Source: Streptomyces sp. NBRC 109706 (GTDB lineage Bacteria; Actinomycetota; Actinomycetes; Streptomycetales; Streptomycetaceae). From it: a DNA stretch of 64,000 nt. Positions 15,775 through 24,030 of this stretch are shown in pieces. The position numbers and the translations under genes were made by a program. The DNA lies in assembly GCF_000974485.1 (NCBI RefSeq), contig NZ_BBOM01000011.1, positions 558,001 through 622,000 on the forward strand, in the 5' to 3' direction. Position 1 is the first letter of the stretch. Each line of letters starts with the position of its first letter. The notes beneath the pieces are model-generated. The model had not been told where the DNA came from, searched no databases, and saw only the letters and a program-made list of their open reading frames with translations.

Positions 15775-16625
15775 ACCCCACACGACGGACATCCCGCTGG
15801 ACGTCCAAGGGCGCCGTGCACGCCCTGCTGGCCATCGCCGCCCTCTACAGCGTGCTGCCCCTGATCTGGCTGCTCACCTCGTCCACCAAGAACGTCGGCG
15901 ACTTCTCCACCACCAGTGCCTTCGAACTCGGCGACTGGAACCTGCTCGGCAACCTGCGCGACCTCTTCGCCGAGGAGGACGGCGTCTTCCTGCACTGGAT
16001 CCGCAACTCCCTCCTCTACGCCGGACTCGGCGCCGTCGTCGGCGCCCTGATCTGCGCCGCCTGCGGCTACGCCATCGCCAAACTCGACTTCCCCGGCCGC
16101 CGCACCCTCTTCGCCGTCACCCTCGCCGGCGTCCTCGTCCCCACCACCGCACTCGCCCTGCCGCTCTACCTCCTGGCCACCGAACTCCGCGTCGTCGACA
16201 CCTTCTGGGCCGTCTTCATCCCCCTCCTCACCAACCCCTTCGGCGTCTACCTCGCCCGCGCCTACGCCGAAGCCGCCATCCCCGACGAAGTCCTCGAAGC
16301 CTCCCGCATAGACGGCGCCGGCGAACTACGCACCTTCTTCACCATCGCCCTGCCGATGATGCGCCCCGGCATCATCACCATCCTGCTCTTCCAGTTCGTC
16401 GGCATCTGGAACAACTTCTTCCTCCCCCTGGTCATGCTCACCGACCCCAAGCTCTTCCCCATGACCCTCGGCCTCTTCCAATGGAGCTCCCGCGTCAGCC
16501 AGTTCCCCCACTACAACCCCCTGGTCATCACCGGTTCGTTGCTCGCCGTGCTGCCGCTGATCCTCGCCTTCGTCGTCCTGCAACGGCAGTGGCGCTCCGG
16601 CCTCACCGCCGGGAGCATCAAATGA
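15771..16625 (+). CDS. Sugar ABC transporter permease (MalG type)
   Basis: Partner permease, 284 residues, start and stop both overlapping neighbours by 4 nt. The EAA loop VLEASRIDGAGELRTFFTIA lies near residues 172-191, followed by LPMMRPG, and the C-terminal LTAGSIK is typical of MalG-type permeases. Six membrane segments. The tight coupling of four genes suggests fixed stoichiometry and a single transcript from the promoter near 13500. Confidence 0.93.
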   Translation: MNPTRRTSRWTSKGAVHALLAIAALYSVLPLIWLLTSSTKNVGDFSTTSAFELGDWNLLGNLRDLFAEEDGVFLHWIRNSLLYAGLGAVVGALICAACGYAIAKLDFPGRRTLFAVTLAGVLVPTTALALPLYLLATELRVVDTFWAVFIPLLTNPFGVYLARAYAEAAIPDEVLEASRIDGAGELRTFFTIALPMMRPGIITILLFQFVGIWNNFFLPLVMLTDPKLFPMTLGLFQWSSRVSQFPHYNPLVITGSLLAVLPLILAFVVLQRQWRSGLTAGSIK

Positions 16626-18583
16626 CCACAGCCACACGGGAGTTCCCCGAACCGCCGCCCGAGGACCGGGCCCGTTCCCCGCACACCGGCTGGACCCGCG
16701 CCCACTGGGCCGCGCTCGCCGACCGGCTGCTGACCGCCGTGGACCGCCACCGCTCCCCGCTCGGCACCCGCTTCGACCTGCCGGGCCCCGCCAGCCGCTA
16801 CGGCCCGGACTCCGACGGACTCGAAGGCTTCGCCCGCACCTTCCTGCTCGCCGGCTTCCGGATCGTCGGCGAACGCGGCGCCGACCCCACGGGGCTGCTG
16901 GAGCGCTACGCCGCCGGCCTGGCCGCCGGCACCGACCCGACCTCGCCCGAAGCCTGGCCGCGCCCCGACCGACTGGGCCAGGCCAAGGTGGAGGCCGCCT
17001 CCCTCGCGCTGATCCTGCAACTCACCCGCCCCTGGCTCTGGGACCGGCTCGACGACGCCGTGCGGCAGCGCACCGTCGACTGGCTGGCCACCGTCGTCGG
17101 CCAGCCCTACCCGCCGATCAACTGGGTCTGGTTCCGCATCGTCGTCGAGTCCTTCCTCCGCGAGGTCGGCGGGCCCTGGTCGGCCACCGACATCGAGGAG
17201 GACCTCGCCGTCCACGCCCGGCTGCGCCGCCCCGGCGGCTGGCTCTCCGACGGCGCCGACCAGCGCGCCTACGACCACTACACCGGCTGGGCCCTGCACC
17301 TCTACCCGCTGCTCTGGGCCCGCGCGTTCGACGTCGCCGGCACCCTCTGCCCGCCCGCGCTCCGCGAGGACTGGGCGGCGGACCTCGGCCACTACCTCCG
17401 GGACGCGGTCCACCTCATCGGCTCGGACGGCTCCCCGCTGCTCCAGGGCCGCAGCCTGATCTACCGCTTCGCCAGCGCCGCGCCGCTGTGGACCGCCGCC
17501 TACACCGGCGTCGACGCCCTGCCGCCCGGGCTGCTGCGCCGCGCCGCCAGCGGCACCCTGCGGCACTTCACCGAGCACGGCGTCCCCGACCGGGACGGCC
17601 TGCTCACCCTCGGCTGGCACCACGCCTGGCCGTCCATGAAACAGGCGTACTCCGGGCCCGGATCGCCCTACTGGGCCGCCAAGGGCATGCTCGGCCTGGC
17701 CCTGCCGGCCGACCACCCGGTCTGGACCGCGACCGAGGAGCCGCTGCCCGTGGAACGCGGGGACGTCCAACGGGTCATCGAGGCGCCCGGCTGGCTGGTC
17801 TCCGGGCGGCAACGCGACGGCGTGATCACCGTCCTCAACCACGGCACCGACCACGCCGCCCCCGGGGCGGGCGGCGCCGACGCCCCCCTCTACGCCCGGC
17901 TCGGCTACTCGACGGCCACCGTCCCGCCGCTCACCGGGCCCACGGTGGACGCGCCGCTGGACAACGCCGTCGTCGTGCTGGACGCCGCCGGCCGCGCCAC
18001 CCACCGCACCGGATTCACCCACCACCACGCCCGGGTCGCCGAGGGCGGGGTGCTGCTGGCGGCCTCCGGCGGCCGGGCCCACTGGGTGGAGCCGGCCGCG
18101 GACGCCGGCCCCGACCACGGCTCGGGCCGCCCCGGCACGATCACCAGGGGCCCGCTGGTCACCGTGGTCTCGGCGGTCAGGGGCGGCGTCGAAGTCCGGC
18201 TGGCGCGCGTGGTGTTCGACGAGCCACCGGCCCGGCCGCCCACGGTGCGGTTCGGCGGCTGGCCGCTCGCCGCCGCCACCCGCCCCGCCACCGGACCCGG
18301 CGCGCTCGCCCGCACCGACCGGCTCCGTTCCACCCTCCACCCGCTGCGCGGCCTGGACCGCGCCGGGGTGACGGTGGAGCGCGACGCCGGCCCGCTGGGC
18401 GCCTGGACGGCGACCCCCTGGCTGGCCACCGAGGGCCCGCTCCCGGCCGACGGCCTCCTCGCCGCCCGCGTCGCGCTCACCGGGGACGAGGAACTGCCGG
18501 ACGACGCACCGGAGGTGCTGGTCGCCGTCGAACGGGTGACGCTCACCTGGCCGGACGGCCACCGGCTCGACATCGCCATCTGA
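16622..18583 (+). CDS. DUF2264 domain protein, likely polysaccharide-degrading enzyme
   Basis: A 653-residue soluble protein without signal peptide, matching the DUF2264 type: an N-terminal alpha/alpha-barrel region (about residues 25-400, with TGWTRAHW, DGLEGFARTFLLAGFR, NWVWFRIVVE and LLQGRSLIYRF) and a C-terminal beta-rich part. DUF2264 proteins are structurally related to alpha/alpha-toroid lyases and hydrolases, and genes of this type sit in sugar-importer operons, so intracellular cleavage of an imported oligosaccharide is a fair inference. No substrate is proven. The ATG overlaps the permease stop, making it the fourth gene of the operon. The start near 16481 would lie in the permease and is rejected. 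Confidence 0.85.
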   Translation: MTTATREFPEPPPEDRARSPHTGWTRAHWAALADRLLTAVDRHRSPLGTRFDLPGPASRYGPDSDGLEGFARTFLLAGFRIVGERGADPTGLLERYAAGLAAGTDPTSPEAWPRPDRLGQAKVEAASLALILQLTRPWLWDRLDDAVRQRTVDWLATVVGQPYPPINWVWFRIVVESFLREVGGPWSATDIEEDLAVHARLRRPGGWLSDGADQRAYDHYTGWALHLYPLLWARAFDVAGTLCPPALREDWAADLGHYLRDAVHLIGSDGSPLLQGRSLIYRFASAAPLWTAAYTGVDALPPGLLRRAASGTLRHFTEHGVPDRDGLLTLGWHHAWPSMKQAYSGPGSPYWAAKGMLGLALPADHPVWTATEEPLPVERGDVQRVIEAPGWLVSGRQRDGVITVLNHGTDHAAPGAGGADAPLYARLGYSTATVPPLTGPTVDAPLDNAVVVLDAAGRATHRTGFTHHHARVAEGGVLLAASGGRAHWVEPAADAGPDHGSGRPGTITRGPLVTVVSAVRGGVEVRLARVVFDEPPARPPTVRFGGWPLAAATRPATGPGALARTDRLRSTLHPLRGLDRAGVTVERDAGPLGAWTATPWLATEGPLPADGLLAARVALTGDEELPDDAPEVLVAVERVTLTWPDGHRLDIAI

Positions 18584-18591
18584 CGGGAGCC

Positions 18592-18619
18592 GCCGGGCGC
18601 GCCGCACCGCGCGCCCGGC
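18592..18619. terminator. Perfect 11-bp bidirectional hairpin
   Basis: GCCGGGCGCGC, loop CGCACC, GCGCGCCCGGC. It lies between the convergent DUF2264 and MMPL genes and can serve both. The loop sequence is the same as that of the hairpin at 48886-48907. Confidence 0.8.
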
Positions 18620-18633
18620 TCGGCGATTCCGGC

Positions 18634-20718
18634 TCAGGGCGTCCGGCTCGGCGCACCCGGCCACCACGCCCTGCGGCCCAGATCCCGGACCAGCGCCGGC
18701 ACCAGCAGCGAGCGCACCACCAGGGTGTCCAGCAGCACGCCGAAGGCGACGATGAACGCGATCTGCACCAGGAACGCCAGCGGGATCACCCCCAGCGCGG
18801 CGAACGTCGCGGCCAGCACCACCCCGGCGGAGGTGATCACCCCACCGGTGGTGGTGAGCCCCCGCAGCACCCCCTCGCGCGGCCCGTGCCGCAGCGCCTC
18901 CTCCCGTACCCGGGACATCAGGAAGATGTTGTAGTCCACCCCCAGGGCCACCAGGAACACGAACCCGTAGAGCGGCACCGAGGAGTCGGTCCCGCCGAAG
19001 CCCAGCAACTGCTGGAAGACCAGCGCGGAAACCCCCAGCGTGGTCAGGAAGTTGAGAGCAACGGTCGCGACCAGCAACACCGGCATCACCAACGAACGCA
19101 GCAGGGCGATCAGGATCAGCAGAATGATCACCAACACCACAGGAACGATCAGCGTCCGGTCCTGCGCGGCGGTGCGCTGGGTGTCGTACCGCTGGGCGGT
19201 GTAGCCGCCGACCAGCGCGTCCGCCCCGTCCACCGCGTGCACCGCCGCCCGCAGCCGGACGACGGTCTCCTCGGCCGCCGTGCTGTCCGAGGCGTCGTCG
19301 AGCGTCACCTCCAGCAGGACACGGCCGTCCACCTCCGGCGGCGGGCCCCCGGCCGGGCGGCCCGACGCGGTCGCCGGCGCCACCGAGGCCACGCCGTCCG
19401 TGTCCTCGGCCGCGTCGAGAACCCCCTCCACCGCCTCCGCGTTCGCGATCACCACCGCCGGGTTGCCGGAACCGCCGGGGAAGTGCTCGCCCAGCGTCTC
19501 CTGGGCGGCCACCGACGGCGCGTCGTTGACGAAGACCTCGTCCAGCGGCACGCCCCTGGTGTTGAGGGTCGGGGCGAACGCGGCCCCCGCGAGCAGCACC
19601 ACCAGGGTGGTCACCCAGACCTTGCGCGGGGCCCGGTCCACCAGCGCGGCGACCCGGGTCCACAGCCCGTGCGCCCGATCCCGCCCACCCGCCGACCGCG
19701 GCCTGGCCGGCCAGTACGCCGCGCGGCCGAGCAGCACCAGCACCGCCGGCAGGAACGTCAGCGCGCTGAGCACCGCACAGCCGATCCCGATCGCGCCCAC
19801 CGGGCCCAGCGCCCGGTTGTTGGTGAGGTCGCTGAGCAACAGGGCCAACAGGCCGGCCGCCACGGTGGCGGCGCTCGCCGTGATGGGGCCGAAGGAGCGG
19901 CGCAGCGCGGTGCGCATGGCCGCCGTCCGGTCGTCCCCGCGCGCCAACTCCTCGCGGTAGCGCGCCGTCAGCAGCAGCGCGTAGTCGGTCGCCGCGCCGA
20001 TCACCAGGATGAAGAGGATGCCCTGGACCTGCCCGTCCACCCGCACCACGTCGAGATCGGCCAGCAGATAGACCACCGCGCACGCCAACGCCAGGGCGAA
20101 CACCGCCCCGACGATGATCACCAGCGGCAGCGGCACGCTGCGGTAGACCAGCAGCAGGATCAGCAGCACCGTCGTCAGCGCGACCCCGAGCAGCAGACCG
20201 TCGATGCCGGCGAACGCCTCCGAGAGGTCCGCCTGGCTGGCCGCCGGGCCGGCGATCCACACGGTGGTGCCCGACACCCCCTCGGCGGCCCGGGTCAGCC
20301 GCTCCAGGGTCTCGGACAGCTCCTCGTCCAGATCGGGATCGAGCGGCACCACCCCCTGCAGGGCCAGACCGTCCTCGGCCGGCAGCACGGGGGAGGGCTC
20401 GGTCACCACCGCAGGATCGTCGGCCAGGGACGCCAGGGCGCGGGTCGCCTCCGCCCGCCGCTCCTCGCCGAGACGGCCGCCCTCCTCGTCCGAGGTCCAC
20501 ACCACGATCGCGGGCAGGGTCTCGTCCTGACGGAACGCCTGCTGGGCCTCCAGGACCCGGGTGGACTCGGCGCCGCCGGGGAGGAACGCGGCCTGGTCGT
20601 TGGTGGCGACCTCCCCGAGCCGGCCGGCGAACGGACCGAGGCCGGCGCCGACGCCGAGCCAGACGAGAAGGACGACGGCGGGGACCAGCCAACGGATCCG
20701 CCGGGTACTGCTGGGCAT
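18634..20718 (-). CDS. MMPL/RND family transporter
   Basis: A 694-residue membrane exporter of the MMPL type. It has an N-terminal membrane helix, a periplasmic domain, five to six helices with LLTARYREELARGDDRTAAM after the second block, a second periplasmic domain and a second helix block with GVDYNIFLMSRVREEALRHG. Such proteins export lipids or hydrophobic compounds, or detoxify drugs. The ATG has GGAGCACC upstream. It follows marR by 137 nt on the same strand, and a perfect inverted repeat lies just upstream, so it is probably repressed by that MarR protein. The substrate is unknown. Confidence 0.92.
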   Translation of the reverse strand: MPSSTRRIRWLVPAVVLLVWLGVGAGLGPFAGRLGEVATNDQAAFLPGGAESTRVLEAQQAFRQDETLPAIVVWTSDEEGGRLGEERRAEATRALASLADDPAVVTEPSPVLPAEDGLALQGVVPLDPDLDEELSETLERLTRAAEGVSGTTVWIAGPAASQADLSEAFAGIDGLLLGVALTTVLLILLLVYRSVPLPLVIIVGAVFALALACAVVYLLADLDVVRVDGQVQGILFILVIGAATDYALLLTARYREELARGDDRTAAMRTALRRSFGPITASAATVAAGLLALLLSDLTNNRALGPVGAIGIGCAVLSALTFLPAVLVLLGRAAYWPARPRSAGGRDRAHGLWTRVAALVDRAPRKVWVTTLVVLLAGAAFAPTLNTRGVPLDEVFVNDAPSVAAQETLGEHFPGGSGNPAVVIANAEAVEGVLDAAEDTDGVASVAPATASGRPAGGPPPEVDGRVLLEVTLDDASDSTAAEETVVRLRAAVHAVDGADALVGGYTAQRYDTQRTAAQDRTLIVPVVLVIILLILIALLRSLVMPVLLVATVALNFLTTLGVSALVFQQLLGFGGTDSSVPLYGFVFLVALGVDYNIFLMSRVREEALRHGPREGVLRGLTTTGGVITSAGVVLAATFAALGVIPLAFLVQIAFIVAFGVLLDTLVVRSLLVPALVRDLGRRAWWPGAPSRTP

Positions 20719-20796
20719 AGGTGCTCCTGACCGGACGCCGACCCCCGGGGGTGAACGTCACACCGGTTCACCCGAGGCGACTACTCAACGGGTAAC

Positions 20797-20815
20797 TATC
20801 TCAATGATTGAGATA
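20797..20815. promoter_or_regulatory. MarR-type operator upstream of the MMPL gene
   Basis: TATCTCAA-TGA-TTGAGATA is a perfect 8-bp inverted repeat with 3-bp centre, the size MarR dimers recognise, in an AT-rich patch about 80 nt before the MMPL start. The marR gene ends just beyond it at 20856. Confidence 0.7.
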
Positions 20816-20855
20816 ATCTACCGTGCCGCGGCGCCGGGGACGAGGCGGGTGCCGA

Positions 20856-21320
20856 TCAGCGCGGCGGGGTCCGCAACTCGCCCAACTCCTCGTTGAGCGC
20901 GGTCAGAAAGCGCGCCACCACGGCCAGCTCCGCCGCGCTGAACCCCGCGCGGGTGCTCTCGGCGGCGGCGGCCAGCGGACGGAAGTGCTCCCGCGCCGCC
21001 GGCCTGGCGCTCGCCGCGTAGTGCACATGAACGACCCTGCGGTCCTCGCTGGCGCGCGAACGCCGCACATGACCCGCGCGCTCCAACCGGTCGAGACAGG
21101 CGGTGACGGCACCCGAGGTGAGACCCAGCCGACCCCGCAGAATCCCCGGCGTCAGCGGCTGCTCGCTGTCCAGGATCACGGCCAGCGCCTGCACATCGGT
21201 CGGATGCAGCCCCTGGGCCAGCGCGAAACCGTGGACCAGACGGTTGATCTCCCCGTTCAGCCGCCGCAGTTGCCGGGCAAACGCCTGGAGATCGTCCGCC
21301 GGGTCCTCGGTAGTGGCCAT
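20856..21320 (-). CDS. MarR family transcriptional regulator
   Basis: Dimeric winged-helix regulator of 154 residues, the usual family size. The recognition region reads LTPGILRGRLGLTSGAVTAC followed by LDRLERAGHVRRSRASEDRR (residues 56-95), with the basic wing RRSRASEDRRVVHVH. It lies upstream of the MMPL gene on the same strand, divergent from the photolyase gene. The ATG is preceded by TATAAG (21334-21329) at only 8 nt, with no clear ribosome site, so the mRNA may be leaderless. It probably senses an exporter substrate and controls the MMPL gene via the palindrome at 20797-20815. Confidence 0.92.
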   Translation of the reverse strand: MATTEDPADDLQAFARQLRRLNGEINRLVHGFALAQGLHPTDVQALAVILDSEQPLTPGILRGRLGLTSGAVTACLDRLERAGHVRRSRASEDRRVVHVHYAASARPAAREHFRPLAAAAESTRAGFSAAELAVVARFLTALNEELGELRTPPR

Positions 21321-21496
21321 CCCGTCAGCTTATAGAAGGGCGAAGGGGCCCGACGGCGCCCGGCCGGGTCCCGCGTCGGCGCGGCGCCCCGCGCCACAGG
21401 GCGACGTCGCCCAGGATGGGGGCCGCCCCCGGCCCCCGCCCCCACCAGGAGAAGTCCGATGCGCCACCCCCATCCGCCGCCGCCCGGCCGGCAGCC

Positions 21497-23005
21497 GTGA
21501 GCACCGCGCACTGGCTCTTCGGGGACCAGCTCGGCCCACACTTCACCGCGCGGGGCGACGGCGGACCCGCCCGCGACGCACCCCTGGTGATGATCGAGGC
21601 CCGCTCGGTGCTGCGCCGACGCCGCTTCCACCGCGCCAAGGCCCACCTGGTGCTCTCCGCGATGCGCCACCGGGCGGCCGAACTCGGCGACCGCGTCCGC
21701 TACATCAAGGCCGACACCTACCGGGAAGGGCTGCGCGCCGCCGTGGGCGACGCCCGGGTGACGGTCCACCACCCCACCTCACGCGCGGCGCTGGCGCTGG
21801 TGACCGCCCTGGACCAGGTCACCGTGCTGCCGCCGCGCGGCTTCCTCGTCCGCCCCGACGACTTCCGCGCCTGGGCCGACGAACACGACGAGAGCGGACT
21901 GCGCCAGGAGAACTTCTACCGCCGGGTGCGCCGCGCCCGCGGCCTGCTGATGGACGGCGACCAGCCCGCCGGCGGCCGGTGGAACCTCGACCACGACAAC
22001 CGCGAACCGCCGCCCCGCCACGCCTCGTCCCTGGACCTGCCCGCGCCCTACCGTCCCCGCGAGGACGCCATCGACGAGGAGGTACGCGCGGACCTCGACC
22101 GCATGGAACGCGACGGCGAGGTGTCCTTCGTCGGCCGGGACGGCCCCCGCGCGTTCCCCGCCACCCGACGCGAGGCCCTGGCCGCGCTCCGCCGCTTCCT
22201 CGATCGCCGACTGGCCACCTTCGGGCCCCGCGAGGACGCCATGCTCGCCGACGATCCGGTGCTGAGCCACAGCCTGCTGTCGTCCTCGCTCAACCTCGGG
22301 CTGCTCGACCCGGGGGAGTGCGTGGCCCGCGCGGAGGACGCCTGGCGCGCGGGAAAGGCGCCGCTCAACAGCGTGGAGGGCTTCGTCCGGCAGATCGCCG
22401 GCTGGCGGGAGTACGTCTGGCACCTCTACTGGTACGCCGGCGCGGACTACCGCCACCGCAACGCGCTGCGGCACACCGCGCCGCTCCCCGACTGGTTCCT
22501 GAACCTCGACGCGGACGCCGTCACCGCCCGGTGCCTGGCCACCGTGCTCGCCCAGGTGCGGGACACCGGATGGACCCACCACATCCCGCGCCTGATGGTC
22601 CTGGGCAGCTACGCCCTCCAGCGGGGCTGGCACCCGCTCGCCGTCACCGACTGGTTCCACCGCAGCTTCGTGGACGGCTACGACTGGGTGATGCTGCCCA
22701 ATGTGATCGGCATGTCCCAGTACGCGGATGGCGGACTGATGGCCACCAAGCCCTACACCTCGGGCGGCTCCTACCTCCGGCGGATGAGCGACTACTGCGG
22801 GCCCTGCGCCTACCGGCCCGGCGACCGGGTGGGGGAGCGGGCCTGCCCGTTCACCGCCGGCTACTGGGCCTTCCTCGACCGCCACCGCGACACCTTCGCC
22901 GACAACGCGCGGATGTCCAGGCCCCTGCGGGGCCTGGACCGTCTCACCGACCTGACCGAGCTGCTCCACCAGCGGGAGGCCGGATCGGACGCCGCGCCCC
23001 CGTGA
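21497..23005 (+). CDS. FeS-type photolyase/cryptochrome (PhrB-like, (6-4) photolyase family)
   Basis: Deoxyribodipyrimidine photolyase-related protein of 502 residues from the GTG at 21497 (MSTAHWLFGDQLG, the family start). Four cysteines at 346, 434, 437 and 450 match the spacing of the 4Fe-4S ligands in bacterial PhrB (C-x87-C-x2-C-x12-C). The FAD region contains LLSSSLNLGLLDP, FVRQIAGWREY and DWFHRSFVDGYDWVMLPNVIGMSQ. It should repair UV photoproducts in DNA or act as a light receptor. Photolyase genes are often near carotenoid loci in Streptomyces; here it is 10 kb away. It is divergent from marR. An earlier in-frame ATG at 21416 adds residues unlike the family. Confidence 0.92.
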   Translation: MSTAHWLFGDQLGPHFTARGDGGPARDAPLVMIEARSVLRRRRFHRAKAHLVLSAMRHRAAELGDRVRYIKADTYREGLRAAVGDARVTVHHPTSRAALALVTALDQVTVLPPRGFLVRPDDFRAWADEHDESGLRQENFYRRVRRARGLLMDGDQPAGGRWNLDHDNREPPPRHASSLDLPAPYRPREDAIDEEVRADLDRMERDGEVSFVGRDGPRAFPATRREALAALRRFLDRRLATFGPREDAMLADDPVLSHSLLSSSLNLGLLDPGECVARAEDAWRAGKAPLNSVEGFVRQIAGWREYVWHLYWYAGADYRHRNALRHTAPLPDWFLNLDADAVTARCLATVLAQVRDTGWTHHIPRLMVLGSYALQRGWHPLAVTDWFHRSFVDGYDWVMLPNVIGMSQYADGGLMATKPYTSGGSYLRRMSDYCGPCAYRPGDRVGERACPFTAGYWAFLDRHRDTFADNARMSRPLRGLDRLTDLTELLHQREAGSDAAPP

Positions 23006-23011
23006 GGCAAC

Positions 23012-23046
23012 GGCCCGCGCCGCTTCCCGGGTCAGACGCGCGGGCC
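23012..23046. terminator. Hairpin between photolyase and CbiX-like genes
   Basis: GGCCCGCGC (23012-23020) pairs perfectly with GCGCGGGCC (23038-23046) around a 17-nt loop. The right arm overlaps the end of the convergent CbiX-like gene. Confidence 0.55.
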
Positions 23047-23919
23047 CCCCGGGGGCGCCGGCTGCGGGGCCAGGCCGGCCGCCGCCATATAGGTGGAGAG
23101 GACCAGCTTGCCCACCGCCGGATAGGCGCCCAGCGGCTCGGCCGTCGGGCAACCGGCCTCCTTGGACGCCGACTCCAGCAGGCCCTCGGGAATCTCCGGG
23201 CCGATCAGGCAGGGCGCCAGGGCCAGTTGCTGGGAGCCGGCCTCCAACAGCCGGTTCGCGGTGTGCGCCACCGCGCCCTCCTCGTCCAGCGCGGCGGCCA
23301 GCACCGGCACCGCGAGCCGCGCGGAGAGCAACATGCCGGTGATCCCGGCCGTCTGCACCGCCTCCTCGCCGCCCACCGTGGCCAGCACGATGCCGTCGGC
23401 GGCCGTGGCCACCGTGAACAGCCGCGCCCGGTCGGCCCTGGCCAAGCCGGACTCCGACAGCCGGACATGCACGCCCTCCGCCAATAGCGGGTGCGGGCCC
23501 AGCACATCGGTCAGCTCGGCACCCGAACCGCTGTGCACCACGGTCTGCCGTATGCCGCGCAACTGGGCACTGTCCGGGCCGGCCAGCAGCGGCACCACGA
23601 TCGCGCTGGGCGCCCCGCTCGCCTCGGATGCCTCCGCGTCCGCGCCGGAGAGCACCCCCTCCAACGAGGGGAACTCCTCGCCCACGCGCTCGGCGAAGCC
23701 GATCCGGGCGTCCAGGCCCGGCAGTTCGGAGCGGGCGATGCTCAACACCTCCTCGGCGACCGAGAGGGACGAAGCGGAGGGCGTCCCCGGCACCGCGAGC
23801 ACCAGCGGCGGCGCCCCTTCGGGGGCGGACACCGGCTCCGGCCTGCGATGGCGTCCTGACTGACGGGGTCGCGGCATGCGTACGGGGAGGCCGGATGCTG
23901 GCCCAGTGGAGGAGCTCAT
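23032..23919 (-). CDS. CbiX-like (sirohydrochlorin chelatase family) protein lacking catalytic motifs
   Basis: A 295-residue protein with the overall layout of double-domain sirohydrochlorin chelatases: an N-terminal repeat (LVLAVPGTPSASSLSVAEEV), IVVPLLAGPDSAQLRGIRQT, and a C-terminal repeat. Family members normally show a HGSR-type motif at the first strand and a G-Y-H motif after VPL; here these read PGTP and AGPD, so the metal-inserting histidines appear to be missing. It may be a regulatory or non-catalytic homologue. The ATG at 23919 is chosen over a longer frame from 24018 because the latter's first residues look non-coding. It lies alone, 111 nt downstream of the kinase gene. Confidence 0.6.
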   Translation of the reverse strand: MSSSTGPASGLPVRMPRPRQSGRHRRPEPVSAPEGAPPLVLAVPGTPSASSLSVAEEVLSIARSELPGLDARIGFAERVGEEFPSLEGVLSGADAEASEASGAPSAIVVPLLAGPDSAQLRGIRQTVVHSGSGAELTDVLGPHPLLAEGVHVRLSESGLARADRARLFTVATAADGIVLATVGGEEAVQTAGITGMLLSARLAVPVLAAALDEEGAVAHTANRLLEAGSQQLALAPCLIGPEIPEGLLESASKEAGCPTAEPLGAYPAVGKLVLSTYMAAAGLAPQPAPPGGPRV

Positions 23920-24030
23920 GTCGCCGCATGTTAATGCCTTGATGTGCCCGGCCGTTCGTCCGGGGGGACAGGGACCAGGTGTGTCCCGGTATGTCCCGCG
24001 CGTCGGTGTGACGGCCACCGACCTGGCACT

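Noticed and set aside
17488..20730. Plus-strand frame of 1080 codons opposite the MMPL gene
   Set aside because: Arg/Pro/His-rich sequence without domains; antisense to a well-supported gene.
16511..20761. Minus-strand frame of 1416 codons across DUF2264 and the MMPL gene
   Set aside because: Caused by rare stop codons at high GC. The real MMPL gene is in another frame of the same strand with complete family motifs.
21416..21496. N-terminal extension of the photolyase from ATG 21416
   Set aside because: Family members begin at the HWLFGDQL segment, and the added residues are Pro/Ala-rich promoter-like sequence.
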